Shown: one piece after another, positions 36,101-48,310 of the stretch
Layout of the letters: the number at the start of each line of letters is the position of its first letter
Position numbering within the stretch: position 1 is the stretch's first letter
Assembly (NCBI GenBank): GCA_023159155.1
Contig: JAJNNX010000047.1
Coordinates: 248,001-312,000, forward strand
Reading direction: 5' to 3'
Source: Ustulina deusta
Taxonomy: Eukaryota; Ascomycota; Sordariomycetes; Xylariales; Xylariaceae
Length of the DNA stretch: 64,000 nt
Program-made: the position numbers and the translations under genes
The notes under the pieces: generated by a model
Told to the model about the DNA's origin: nothing
Databases searched by the model: none
Seen by the model: the letters and a program-made list of their open reading frames with translations, nothing else

Positions 36101-39035
36101 CAATGCTCTGGAAATCGACAGAATCATTACCCAGGTGCGCCCATACATATCCAAGAGCATTTGCCACTGATATAATTGAATCTTTGCCTCGAATGAGCAT
36201 TGAAGTGTACGGGAGGCTTGAGTGAATGGAATCCTCAATTGTCTCAAGGGCGGGGCCTTTGAGTGTGATATGGGGCCCAATTTCTAACGCCAACCCAAAC
36301 TTGATTTGCGAGAACAAAGCAGATTGAAGAGCCTGCATGAACAGCACACTTTGCGTAAGATTTCTCACCCAGTACTCCCCCTCAAGATCTTGTTGTGCAT
36401 TGGCGAGCCCGCAGTTGGTTACGCTAGAGAACCAGGCACATTCGCCGGCAGGGAAAACTTTGATTGATAGCCTGCGAAGTGCTTCCAGATATGGCTCTTT
36501 GCAAGGCATCATGTGATGAGAGTGGTATGCTTTGTCGATTTTGAGGGTACGGCAAGGCTTTTGCTCGTCGGTAAAAATATCGTTCAGCTCTTCCATTGCA
36601 TCGTGATCACCTGATAGGGTAACACTCATAGGGGAATTGATTGCTGCCACGCAGGCCCGCCCTCGAAATTCGGGCAACTCGCAGATTGACTGGGCATCTT
36701 CAAATGATGTCCCGACCGCAATCATCGATCCAGCCTTGCCTTCACCACTCCGGGACAAATGTGAGTACCGGCCTCTGTAATACGCGATACAGATAGCGTC
36801 TCTAGCCGATATCCGCCCAGCTGCGTACGCGGCAGCAATTTCGCCTGAGGAATGACCTACTATAGCGGACAGTCTGACTTTTGCTGCTCGAAGGAGATCT
36901 ACTTGTAAAATTTGAATAGCCGTACATAGGGGTTGGGACAATGCCGCCGAGTGTATACGTGAAGTAGACTCGTCTCGTTCCAGCTCCTCCAGAAGGCTCC
37001 AAGACGGTCGATCGGACTCGGGCAGTTGTGAAAGGTGTATCTCGAGCCCGTGGATAATGCTTCTGGCTTTCTTGGAGCTGGCGACATGATCCCAGCCTTG
37101 CCTTGCCCATTGAGCCCCTTGCCCTGTGAAAACTCCAAGAACAGATGGCGTTTGATGATCCAAGGTTGAGAACACAGCTTTTGAGCTAAGTTCACCATTT
37201 ATGGGAACTTGACTCTGCGCCAGCAAGCATTCGATACCAGTGCACAGGTCCGGTAAATTTGATGCGGCAATCGCTGTAGAATAACGGAAGCGCGTTCTTC
37301 GAGATCGTAATGTATGGGCTAGGTCATGAAGACTTTGCCCCTTTTCACATTTTTGGAGCCAATCTCGAAATTCTGATAGGCTTTTTGTCAAAGATGACTC
37401 TGAGGCCGCAGAAAAGACAAAAGGCGTGTATAACGGCGCAATTTGCCCCTCTGTCTCAAGCCCCTGATGTGCCACACTATGGGCTTCAAGAATGACGTGT
37501 GTATTGACACCACCAAAACCGAAACTAGGCAAAGTTTACGTCAGAAAAAAGTTTCGGCTTGAAGATTTGTAAGATAAATTTCTGAGCTATGGAAACTCAC
37601 TTGTTAACACTTGCTCTACGTACACCCACGCCTGTGGGCCATGCCAGTAGCTGAGTGGGAACCTGTAGATGGGTACAAAACGGCTTGAGTTTAGGATCCA
37701 GGCGATTGAACATGAAATTTGGTGGTATTTGGGCATTATGTAGAGCCTTGGATGCCCTTAAGATAGCTGCTAGCCCGGAAGCGCTTTCGCTGTGACCGAT
37801 GACTGTCTTAACACTTCCCACATACAGAGCTTGGCAAGCCGTTGAGCTTGATTGATCTGCGGAAGGAGAAAATACCGAGCTAATAGCTTCTGCCTCGGCC
37901 GGGTCGCCTAGGGGAGATTTTAGTAAATGAGCATGGAATGGGGATGCTACGATTAGTTAGCTAAAGCTTCGCCGTGGGAACGTACCCGCTGGTGTTCCTG
38001 TTCCATGTGCTTCGAAAAATTGAGGACGATCTTCCATGTGAGCTAGATTAAGGCCAGCACGTGCATAGCAGTCCCGAATTAAGCTAGCTTGCGCCAATGG
38101 ATTAGGCCTATGGATATGATTAGAAACGAAGTATCAACTTTGGGAGGAATGATCGGGGAGGTTGTTGAAGGTTTCTCTACGTACGTTGTGAGCCCAGGCG
38201 TCCAACCATCCTGACCGACACCTGTCTCGCGGATCACACATTCAATGTCATCGCTGTCCACTGTCGCCGACGATATGGTCTTGAGGACTAGTGCGGCCAC
38301 CCCTTCTCCGCGACCATAGCCGTCTGCTGAGATATCCCACATCCGGCATCGCCCATGAGAAGAAAGCATGCGGAGCTTACTGAATGTGATGAAGTATTGG
38401 GGATCAAGAATTAGATTTGCGGCTACGACTACGGCCACACGTGATTGGCCTGACCGAAGCTGCTGGACGGCCTGATGAACCGCAACAAGGCCAGAACTAC
38501 AAGCTGTGTCTATGGACAATGAGGGGCCATGCCAGTCAAAGAAATGAGAGATTCTACTTGGCATCATTGACCGCTGGGTTCCCGTGACGTGGTAGGTTCC
38601 TATACTGTCAGCATCCCTCATCATAAGTCTGTCGTAGTCATTAGTCATTTGACCGGCGTAGACAGCAGTATCGGAACCCCGGAGTCCTTCTAGAGTAAGA
38701 CCTGCCGATTCCAAGGCCTCGTATACGACTTCAAGCGCTAAGCGCACCTGGGGGTCTATAACATTGGCATCGGCGGAGCTGATGTTGAAAAACCGCGCAT
38801 CGAACTTCCGATACATCCCATCATTGGACAAGAGATAGGCATGCTTCGCGTTACTGTGGCCGTGGTATTGCCCGTCAGAGCGATAGTAGCCTTCGGCACT
38901 AAATCGATCAGGATGTATCGTGGTCAAGAGATCGCAAGGTTCACAGGAGAGATCCCATAGCCGAGAAGGCGTATCGACGTTACCAGGAAAACGACAAGCA
39001 CTTCCTACCAGAGCGACAGGCTCTTGGGTCACCAT
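30123..39035 (-). CDS. PKS portion plus N-terminal part of condensation domain
   Basis: This is the part readable from the start codon to the frameshift stop. Key residues, in spliced numbering: KS cysteine in DTACSSG (exon 1), KS histidines in EAHGTGT and [10 protein letters not shown] serine in GHSSG near 652; DH histidine in KGHKLQ near 979 and aspartate in HPAIIDAAF near 1153; MT SAM-binding [13 protein letters not shown] near 1421; KR nucleotide site LAGPTRSLG near 2123 and catalytic tyrosine in [10 protein letters not shown] near 2268; ACP serine in [10 protein letters not shown] near 2447. The stretch between MT and KR resembles the degenerate ER of this family and shows no NADPH-binding glycine motif, so full reduction would need a separate trans-acting ER. 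The condensation domain begins near 2560 (LSSSQMMFW) and carries HSLVMDG near 2688. The frame then shifts and stops at 30,123. Confidence 0.88.
30134..30141 (-). other. AATT tandem duplication causing frameshift
   Basis: AATT occurs twice in tandem here, where the conserved condensation-domain reading (DVTI followed by GIGDAN) requires a single copy. The extra four bases shift the frame and give a TGA at 30,123-30,125. Intron phases on both sides agree only if these four bases are surplus. Slippage, repair of a break, a transposon excision footprint or an assembly error could each explain it. Confidence 0.85.
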
Positions 39036-39262
39036 TGTGAAGCTCTACATAGAGGTTGACGTTAGAGTTCGCTTTCCGGGAATATTTCGGGACTTGACGT
39101 GGGGGCATGTCTTACTCCCTTCTGAGTCGGTGTAATTTGTTGTATTGGAGCAGAGCTGTGAAGCGTACTAGGAATCATATCCTTATAGAATCCTACAGGC
39201 TTTCCCTTGTCAGCGGTTCATCTATCACGCACCCTAGAATCATATAAGTGTTGCGCCTGTTG

Positions 39263-39270
39263 TATTTATA
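39263..39270 (-). promoter_or_regulatory. TATA-like box upstream of the PKS-NRPS
   Basis: TATAAATA on the minus strand lies about 230 bp upstream of the start codon. This is a plausible core-promoter distance for a fungal gene with a leader of roughly 200 bases. It is a single short match, so support is modest. Confidence 0.4.
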
Positions 39271-39480
39271 TTCACTTATGCTAGAGGCACACGGCTGAAA
39301 TAATGAAAGCTCTCAGTACCCTAGGACAGAAAGCCTTCTATCTGCTCGCACTACTGTAAGGGGTCTTAGCCTTGAGAATAAGAGTCGGGAGAGCTGACTC
39401 GAGCTGGCCATTGGCTCCTACGGGACTGTTGTTAGGATTGCAAGGTCGCGGGTACCTATAAGAAATCGGTCTCAAAGTAG

Positions 39481-39631
39481 AAAAGATGTTGCATTGTAGA
39501 TGGAGGGTCTGCTACCAACAGTGGGAAGGTGCTGGTAGCGTAAAGGATAGGGAAGGCACAGTCAGATTCCCACTGTATTTAGTTGGCCACTCTACGGCTA
39601 GGACCCCTCCATTGATAATACAACATCTTTT
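39481..39631. mobile_element. 151-bp foldback / MITE-like element
   Basis: AAAAGATGTTG at the left end is exactly complemented by CAACATCTTTT at the right end. The inverted similarity continues inward (ATGGAGGG against CCCTCCAT, and CCAACAGTGGGAA against TTCCCACTG...GTTGG), so nearly the whole unit folds on itself. Several arm mismatches are transitions. No clear target-site duplication flanks it and it encodes nothing. It lies about 450 bp upstream of the megasynthase start codon and could affect its promoter, which is inference. Confidence 0.65.
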
Positions 39632-40705
39632 TGGCCTTGCAAGCCACTTTCTCCAACAGGATCAACCCTGCATTTGAGACGTGGGGCATTGGGTTGCATT
39701 AGGCTGTTGAGTAGCATTAGTTCCGGTAAGATTTTAATCTAAGCGTACTACATACCAACACTAGGTAGTCTAAGAGGAAAAATCTGATTTTTTTGGGGCT
39801 ATATCGTGCGAGGTACTGGTACCGAAACTTAGTAGGGTGTACAATGCCAACATGTACCCGGATTATAGCCCCCCTAGAATGCCGTAATTCTGCAAACGTA
39901 ACGCTGTGGTAGGGGCTAGCCACTCAGATTCATCTTCATTGGCGGCGTTACGACACTATTTAGGATAGCCGCCGATGATAATGCGCCTTTTTTTGCGTTA
40001 AGGAGGAACAATTAGAGGTAAAAACTACGGGAAATATGCTTTTGTTTTTCTTATGCAGGTTCATAGCACATTGAAACTGTAAAGGTTAGTATGGTTTGAT
40101 CACAGCTATAGCTGTGGTTAACCATATACCTGATTAGCATTTAAAATACATTTGTCCATCTTATGCAGTGTCTACAGTACATTAGGTAAGTAACAGGTTG
40201 CTACTCCCCTGTCAAAAGTAGTGCGTGCTGGCCCTCTCCCACCGCACAGCCGGGCTGTAATCACAAGACCTAAGTACCATATCACCATGGTAATGTGCAC
40301 AATACCTTCTCTATGTGGCCATTCAGAGGGCCTCTTGTTTGTAGCACACCTTCCTTCCTATTTATTATCTGTGCGCTTGGAATTATTAGTCTAGTGCAGT
40401 GCATACTACCAAAATCTTTAATAGCGCTAAAATTAGGGCTATTCTTATAAAACACCAAAGGTTTAATTAGCAATATTTTTTAGCGTAGCTAAAAAACTTT
40501 ACTAATATAAAACTTTACCACTTTATTATAAGCTATTATAATATTTAATAATATTATAAATATATTAAGTAGCTAAAAAGTATAATATTATATATAACAA
40601 AGGGGTAAAATAAATAACTATATATATCGATTTATTTTTTTAATTATTTATATAAAAGTAAGACTTTTATATAAAAGATTTTTATATAATAAAAAAATTC
40701 TATAT

Positions 40706-40976
40706 TATTACATATTAAACAATTATAGAAAATAAAGCTTTATTTTAAAAGCGAATTTTATATTAGAATCTAAATATAAAAAAAAAAAGAGTTAATTTTA
40801 TAAAGATATATTATAAGTTTTTTATAAATAGATTAATAAAAAATATAAGTAGCTATTAAGTAATTGCTAAGTGCTAGCTAAATATAAGTTATATAACTTA
40901 AGAATTAAAGATTATAGTTTATATAGCTTATAAATTATAGCTATATTACTAGCTACTAGTTATTATATTATAACTA
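40706..40976 (-). repeat. RIP-mutated 3' LTR of the minus-strand Gypsy element
   Basis: It aligns along its whole length with the unmutated solo LTR at 55,711-55,981; the differences are almost all C-to-T or G-to-A. The left edge is inferred from that alignment. The adjacent polypurine tract on the element strand supports the right edge. Confidence 0.75.
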
Positions 40977-42328
40977 CTTTTTTTATAAAAAAAAATACAT
41001 ATATATATATTTGCATATATTTAAATAAATGCTTTTTAGCTAAAAAAGAAATAGCTTTAAGTATTTATTTATTAATTTTAATCCGGGCTTTTATTTTATT
41101 ATATTATTAAACAGGTTTTTTTATATATAATATTAAAAGATTTTATTATATTATAATTTAAGTATAGGGTTGTTTTATATATTTTTTGTTAAGATTTTTT
41201 TATATTTTTTAGTGTAGCTTTGTTATTATTAAGGTATGCTTTATTAAATTTGTTATTTTTTATAACTTTTAGCTATTTTTTTAACTTTATTAGCAGTTCT
41301 ACTAATTTAAGGTTTTTATTATAGAACTTTTTTAATGCTTTAGTGCTATTTTTAAAGTTTTTTGCTAAATACTATTTATTATTAATATTTTAACTTTTTT
41401 AATTAATTTAATATTATAGTTTTTTATAGTATATTTTTAAAGTTTTTATTTTTTTTATTATAAACTTTTTTTTGCTTTTTAGCTTAATTATTTTATTTTT
41501 TGGGTTTTTTGCTTTTTGTTTTAGTAATAAGTTATTAGAGTATTTTTATAATTTATTAGTATAATATTTGTTTATAGCTTGTTAAAAAAAGGTATTTTAA
41601 GTATAAAAGTATTGCTAATATATGCTAAAATTTTAAATATTTATTATATTATTAGATAGTTAAGCTTGTTAGATAATTGGTTTATTTTTTAGCTTTATTG
41701 TTTTTTTAGTATAAATATATAATTTTTTATATTAAAGTTAAGATTTTTATAGCTTTTATTAATTTGTTATATTATGCGATTTTATATATTTTATAAATAT
41801 AATTTAGCTATATTAATAAACTAGACTATTTTTTTGGTTTTTCTTTATATATATATTTTTTAGGGCTTTTTTTTATACTAGTAATTTGTTTATTTTTTTT
41901 GGCTATTTCATTTTTTTAATTAAAATAGAATAATATTAGAAATCCTATTTTTATTTTATGGGGCGCTAAGCTTATAGACTTATATAGTAAGGCTGTTTAT
42001 ATATAGTTTATAATAAATATTTTTTTGGACTAATTATTTCAATAATAGTTTATATAAAGTTTTAATTTTTAGTTAAAATATTTGTTTATAATATTTGTTT
42101 ATTTTACTATTTTATAGTGTTTTATTAAGGCTAAAATATAAGTTATACTTATTAGTTTATATAGTTTGTTTATAAATATAGATATAAACTATAATCTTTT
42201 GTTTAAAATAATTATTATAGGTATTCTAAATATTTTAAAAAAACTTTTATAATATATACAAGCTATATTTTTAAATATAACTTATACTATATAAAGGATT
42301 ATTTATATTTGTTTATTTAACTAGTTAA

Positions 42329-42386
42329 TTATTATTAGTATATTATTATAACTATATTATTATTAGTATATTATTATAACTATATT
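42329..42386. repeat. 28-bp direct tandem duplication
   Basis: An AT-only unit of about 28 bp occurs twice back to back inside the minus-strand Gypsy element. Both units are identical by eye, so the duplication postdates most RIP of this segment. Confidence 0.6.
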
Positions 42387-43734
42387 AATCTTTAAATATT
42401 TATTTAAAGTTTATTACTAAGTGTTTTTATATTTTATTACATATTAGGAGTAGATATAATTTACTAGGGGTTTTATTTTTTAGCACTTTAGCTAGGCAGT
42501 ATTTTAAGCAGTTAGTTATATATATATTATAATTTTTTATTATTTGTAGCTACTAATATTATTAAATAACTAGTTGTTTTTTTTTTAAGGTATATAGTTA
42601 GTATTTTATTATATATTTTTTTAATTAGTTGCATATATAAGTATAGAGCGTCCAGAATAACCAATCTATTTTTAAAGGTTGTAAGTTTTTTTTTAATAAC
42701 TTATAGGTTATTTTTTATGTTTGTTCTAGCTTTTTATTAGTAAATTTTTATATTAAAGTTTTTTTTATTTTTATACAAAATATAGTTTATTAATTAAGCG
42801 CTTTTTAGTTATTTTAGGTTAATATAAGGTTATATTTTATATAACGTTATAACGTTGTTTTTTTAAAATAAAAAAATACTATATATAGGTTTAAATAAAA
42901 TTATATACTTATATATTTTTTTTTTTTAGTTTATATTTATAAATCTTTTTATTTATAAAATATTATGTTTACTATTATATATATATTTTTTTAGGTCAGT
43001 AAATAATTAAAAAGTTATATTTAAAAAATAAAAATGCTTATTTAGCTTGTTTTAAATTAAAGTATTATTTTTTGCTAAAATATTTTAATATTTTATAGTC
43101 CGTAAAAACTAAAAAATAATTATAGTTACTAATTAGTTTAGCTTATTACTTTTTAAATATTAAAGCTATTGCTAATATTTTTTTATTATAAATATTATAG
43201 TTTAATTTAATATTATATATAGTTTTAAAATAAAATATAATAAAATATTATTTGTTATTATATAATTAAAATATAATTTTTGCTACTATGCTATTAAAAG
43301 TATTTATTTTTATTTTAATAAGTAGCTTATAATTAAAATACTTAAAAATAAAAGTTAATATAAGGACTTTTTTTAGTTTTTAAAAGGCTTTTTTGTATTG
43401 TTTAGTTTATTTAAATAGTATTTCTTTTTTTATTAAGTAATTAAAAAGAACTGCTATTTTATTATAATTTTTTATAAATTTCTAGTAAAAATTATAAAAA
43501 CTTAAAAAAAATTAAACTTTTTTTATAGTTATAGATATTTTTTAGTTATATATTATAATAATTTTAGCTAGGTTAACCTATATATTTTTAATACTAATAA
43601 TATACTTAAAAAACTTAGTTTTAGTTATATAGAATTTTAACTTTTTAAGGTCTATTTATAAGCTAATAGATTATAGTTAAGTAAGGATTTTTTTTATATA
43701 TATCTAGTATTTCTTTAGGTTATTAGAATAAATA

Positions 43735-44202
43735 AAAATATTATTTATATAAGTATTATAAAAATTATTTAAATAATTAAATAAAGTATTATTAATATAT
43801 TTCTAAAATATAAAAAATTTATTAATAAAACTAAACAAAAAAAATATAATAATAGTATATGCTATAATAAATATAAAACGTTATAAAGTTTTTTTATTTT
43901 AGGTATATTTATATATAATAAAAAGCTTACTTTATATTAATTTTAGTAAAAATTTTAGCTTCAAAAATATATAATAAGGTTTTTTTAATTAGTAATAAAG
44001 AATACTTATTTTTTTTAGTAATTTTGTTTAATTTGCGATAATTTATATAAAAGCAAAGTTTGCTATAAGGTTTTTTTATAAATAAGATAAAAAATATAAA
44101 TAAAGCGTTGCTAAGCTTAATAAATCTTTTATATAAAAAGCTATAATTTAAGTTTTTTTCAAATTTTATATTTATAAATTTTATTTTATAGTTTATTTGC
44201 AA
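43735..44202 (-). pseudogene. Gypsy reverse transcriptase remnant
   Basis: An open frame of 91 codons (43,927-44,202) carries RT blocks: KLCFYINYRKLNKIT corresponds to the family's LRFCVDYRALN region, then KYSLLLIKKTL, then AKIFTKINIK for AK-FTKLD. Continuing past stops, YINNIFIYS near 43,740 is the catalytic Y-x-D-D box with both aspartates turned to asparagine, as RIP would do. The enzyme copied element RNA into DNA; this copy cannot be active. Confidence 0.85.
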
Positions 44203-46589
44203 GTAATAAAATAGTAAAGTATTAGAATTTATTTTATTAAAAATACAAAAAAGGTTATAGTACTTTAGGGGTATAAATTCTAGGGCTTTTTTTTTAAGTT
44301 TTTTGTTCTTTTTTTTAAGAAATAGTTCTTTTTTAAACTTATATTTTTTTAATTACTTTATTTATTTAGTAAATATTAGTAATTTATATATTTTTATAAA
44401 GGTTATTTTTTTAAATTATTTTTTTAAATATTATAACATTTATTATAATATATTATAGTTAATATTTATATTAATTAATGCTATTATGTTTTAGTTAATA
44501 TATACTAGTAATATTAGATTATTAATAGAAAGATTTGCATTTTTTAGATTTTTGCATTTCTTGTTTTTTTCTTGCTTTTTTTTATTTTTTATAAATAGGC
44601 TTAAGTAAAAAAAAAAAAGTATTGTATAGGTTTTTTTCTATTTTGGCAATATTTTTTATAGTTAAGTTACTTTTTTTAAAAATACTAATATAAGGTTATT
44701 ATATAGTATTATATATCTAGTTATATTAGTTTGTAGTTTATTATTATTTTTTTTTAATTTTATATTTTTATATTATATATCTATTTTAAAAAAAAAATAT
44801 AACAACTATTTTTTAGCGTTATTTATTGCTAGGTTATATTTATAGTTAGGTTTAGCTAATAAGTCTAGTATAAATACTAGTTTATTTTATTAATAGTTTA
44901 ATAAAATATTGTAGGTTTAGAACTATAGTTTATTAAAAATAATATTATATTATATATTTAGTATAAATATTAAGATCTATTAAAAAGTATAGCTTTAAAT
45001 TTTTAAGTTAATTAATAATACTTGTTTAATTAATTATTAATTTTTATTATTATAACTTATTATAAAATATAGTAGTATTTTTATTACAATAGGTTATAAT
45101 TATTATAGGACTTTTTTAATAAAGTAAATATTTATAAATATATATAATCTAGCTTTTATATTTTTAAAAAAATTATAAGTTATTAAAAATAATTTATTAC
45201 TACTTATAATATAAATATATAAAAAAGGCTTTTTTTTTCAAAAAACTTATTTATTATATTTTTTTTTTTATAATTCAAAGATATATTTTTTAAGTAAAAG
45301 TTTATTTTATTTAAGATTATTTTTTTAATAGTTTAGCGTAATTTTTATTAGAACTATTTTTTAAAATAAACATATTTAGTCTACTATATTTTATAAATAT
45401 AATATTTATTTAAGCTTTATAGTTAGCTACTATATTAGTTTTTATTAAATAGTTTTTTAATATATATTTTTGTTGCTTATAGTTAAAGCATTTTCTTTTA
45501 AAAATTACCTTTTTTATTTTATTATTGCTAATCTTAAAGCTTTGGACCACAAGTATTATATTACTTTTTATATTTGTTTTATTTTTTTAGTTACTAATAT
45601 TTAACTAATAAACAATTTAAGTAATATATTTTATATAAGCATTAAAAATAATACTATTTTTAAATATTTAAATATAGTTTTATTATAAAAACAAATTAAA
45701 AGTTAATTTTTAAGTTTTTATTTTTATTTTTTTTTATTAAAATATATTTTACTAGTAAGTTTAACAAAATTATTTTTAAACTTAAAAATTTTATTTAAAA
45801 ACTTATTTCTAAAAAATAATCTTTTTTATTTTTTTTTAAACTTAGTAGTTTTATTAATATTATAATAATTATTTTAAAAATAAGTTAATAATATTACAAA
45901 AGGTTTAATTTAATTTAAATAAATATTTTTAAAATAAAGCTATAAGTTTTTTATAGCTTTTTTTTTAAAATAAGATTTAATATTTGTTATTTTTGCAGTA
46001 TTATTAGCAAACTAATTTTTATTAATAAAAAAGCGGTTTTTTATACTTTTGTACTATATTTTAAACTTAATTTTATTTTTTGTTACGTTGTTATAAAAAG
46101 TAGTTATATATATTCGAGCAGTTTTATAAAACTTTTGTTTAGTTTGTTTTAAGTATAGAATTAACTAGCATTAAATAATTAAATTTATTATATATTAATT
46201 TATTTTTATTATTTAATTTTATAAACTATTATACTAAATAATTATTATTTTAAGTTTATTTAAAAATTAATTAATAGTTTATTACTAGTTTGTTTATTAA
46301 AAAGTATTTATATAATAAGTTAAAAAACTAAAATTATTAGATTTAAACTTAGCAAGTTATACTTAAAAATTTTTAATTAATATTTTTATTAATACTTAAG
46401 TTAATAAAATATTTGCTTTATTTAAAAAAGTTTATTATATTATTTTTAGTTTTTTATAATAATTTTTATAATATTTTATAGCTTAAATTTTTATTATAAA
46501 ACTTTTAAATAATTTAAAATAGTATTAAAAATAGCTTAGTTTATAAATTTTTTAAATATAAAAATTGCTTGTTTTATTTTTAAAATAAT

Positions 46590-46728
46590 TATAATAGTTA
46601 GTATAGTTTTAGCAAGACTTATAAGAACTCTAGACCTATATAGTTATAAAATAAAAAATCTACGCACGGACCAACCTAACTCTATAGCTATATATATAAA
46701 ATCTATATCTATTTATTTTATAAACTTT

Positions 46729-46762
<34 letters not shown>

Positions 46763-46826
46763 TTAAAGTTTTTGTTTATAGTATTAATAAACTAGCTATA
46801 AAAACTTTACTTAATTAATTATAATA
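46590..46826 (+). repeat. 5' LTR of Gypsy copy 1
   Basis: It begins TATAATAG, a RIP version of the TGTAACGG retained at the start of the LTR at 57,927, and ends near TATAATA. It contains a long internal poly-T tract shared by all LTRs of the family. It is preceded by target duplication ATAAT. Confidence 0.8.
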
Positions 46827-48268
46827 TTATTTTAAGTTTATTAATTATTTATTAATAAATATTTAATAAATATATATTTTTTATTTTATTGTAATTAGTA
46901 AAATATAAATAAACTTTTTTTTTTAGTTATATATTTAATATAAAAAATTATATATTTTATAATATAAATTTAATTTTAATATAATTTTAATAAAATTTTT
47001 AATTTTTATATTATTTAAAAATTAATAACTTATAAAAAATTCAATTTTAAATAATTTTATTTTATTTTTAGTTTTTAAATAATTAAAATAATTTTAATTT
47101 TTAAATATAGCTAGCTTTTTATTATTAAATAATTTTAAAAAAAAAATTTTTTATATAAAAAAAAAAATTAAGTACTAGACTTTTTTGCAAACATTTTAAA
47201 TAAACTAATACTTAAAAAAACATCTAAAAAAAACAAAAAGTTAAAATTTAAAAAAGCAAAATTTAAACTAAAATTAAAACTATTTAAAATAAATAATATA
47301 TTTAGAAATATAATATTAAATATTATAGCTATATAAGTTTATAATTTTATATTAGTTTAAATAAAACTTTTTTAATAAATAAATAAAATAAAACATTAAT
47401 TTTTTAATATGTTTATTTTAATATTTTTAAAAAATAACTATAATTTAATAATAAAAAATATATTTAAAAATATTAATTTTAAATTTTTTAGTTTTATTAT
47501 TTTATTTATTTTTTATTTTATTAGTTGATTTTTTAATATTTTAAATTTTATTTATATTAAAAAAGCTAAAGTATAAAAAACTAATTTTAGTAAATTTATA
47601 AAAAATAAAGTTTTATTTAATAATTAAGTTTATAAACTAATAAAAAAACTAAATAAAAATATTACTATATTTTAAACTAAAAATAGCTAATTTTAGTATA
47701 TTATAAGCTAGTTAAAAAAATATATTAAAAAATTAATAAAAAAATATTTTTATTTAATTAAAAAACTATTTAATAATATTATTAAAATAATCTAAATTTT
47801 ATTAATAATTTATTATAATTTTAATTAAATAATTATAGCTTATAAAATATTTTAAATTTATATATATAAAACTAATAAAAATATTAATAAGTTTATTTTT
47901 ATATTTAATAGTTTAGTTTAAACATATTAATTAGCTAAATTATAATAAAAATATAAATTATAAAATTATTTTTATATAAACTTAAAAAAAAATTTATATA
48001 AAGTTTTTATAAATTTAAATATTTTTCATAAATTATTTATTAATAAAATTATTAAATTAATATATAATACTAAATAAACTTATAAAAACTATTAATAAAT
48101 TAAACTTATTAGTTTAATTAAATAAAAATTTAATTTAAATAATTAAATTTTTAATAAACTAGCTTATTAACTTTTAGCTAACTTTAGAAGTTTTAAAATA
48201 TTTATTTTAAAATAATTAAAATAAGCGCTAATTATAAAAAAAAAAAAGTTTATTAAAATAATAGGACC

Positions 48269-48310
48269 TGTTTTATTTGTAATAAAAAAGGGCATATATT
48301 AATTAATTGC
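48269..48310 (+). other. Gag CCHC zinc knuckle coding motif
   Basis: The codons read CFICNKKGHILINC, an exact CX2CX4HX4C nucleic-acid-binding knuckle of retroviral-type Gag. All four zinc ligands survive although the surrounding frame is full of RIP stops. In the two related copies the ligands are lost. Confidence 0.85.

Larger units (their letters stand above)
27679..39035 (-). pseudogene. Hybrid PKS-NRPS megasynthase, frameshifted and 3'-truncated
   Basis: Enzymes of this family build a methylated, highly reduced polyketide and join it to an amino acid. Domain order: KS, AT, DH, MT, non-functional ER-like region, KR, ACP, C, A. Exons placed by GT/AG signals and frame: 39,035-38,185; 38,107-37,986; 37,907-37,601; 37,524-35,100; 35,037-32,215; 32,150-32,054; 31,987-29,946; 29,884-27,679. 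A further in-frame 54-bp intron is likely at 29,478-29,531. Intron phases agree throughout except for one 4-bp excess in the seventh exon. The start at 39,035 is supported by the family-typical [14 protein letters not shown] a few residues in. The reading is about 3,600 residues, against roughly 3,900-4,100 for complete fungal PKS-NRPSs, because the T and terminal release domains are absent. No RIP-type stops are seen. A sequencing error at the frameshift cannot be excluded. Confidence 0.9.
39036..40440. other. Upstream region of the PKS-NRPS, no partner gene
   Basis: About 1.4 kb of ordinary composition without RIP. It contains the TATA-like box, a foldback element and only short unconvincing frames (for example 39,717-39,923 and 40,282-40,473, minus). 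No cluster partner such as an enoyl reductase, P450, transporter or regulator starts here. At about 40,440 the sequence turns abruptly AT-flattened. Confidence 0.6.
40706..46584 (-). mobile_element. RIP-degraded Ty3/Gypsy retrotransposon, 5' LTR not found
   Basis: Read on the minus strand from right to left. A mutated gag zinc knuckle lies near 45,450-45,500: the CxxC...H...C pattern is recognisable, with later C and H codons turned to Tyr. Reverse transcriptase follows at 43,735-44,202, and the 3' LTR at 40,706-40,976 is immediately preceded (on the element strand) by an AAAAAAAG polypurine tract. Gag before RT, and the RT type, place it in Ty3/Gypsy. The right end is cut by insertion of the plus-strand element at 46,590. 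I could not find the 5' LTR beyond that element, so the copy may be incomplete. Confidence 0.75.

Noticed and set aside
28422..37198. Short minus-strand ORFs in other frames within the megasynthase (for example 28,422-28,694 and 36,802-37,198)
   Set aside because: Out-of-frame shadows of exons already assigned. The only frame change kept is the one at 30,134-30,141, which continues conserved protein sequence.
27747..37495. Many short plus-strand ORFs over the megasynthase
   Set aside because: Shadows of the minus-strand PKS-NRPS exons; the minus-strand reading has continuous family motifs.
39717..40473. Two minus-strand ORFs upstream of the PKS-NRPS as possible cluster partners
   Set aside because: Only 63-68 codons, with no domain and no intron structure leading to a longer protein.
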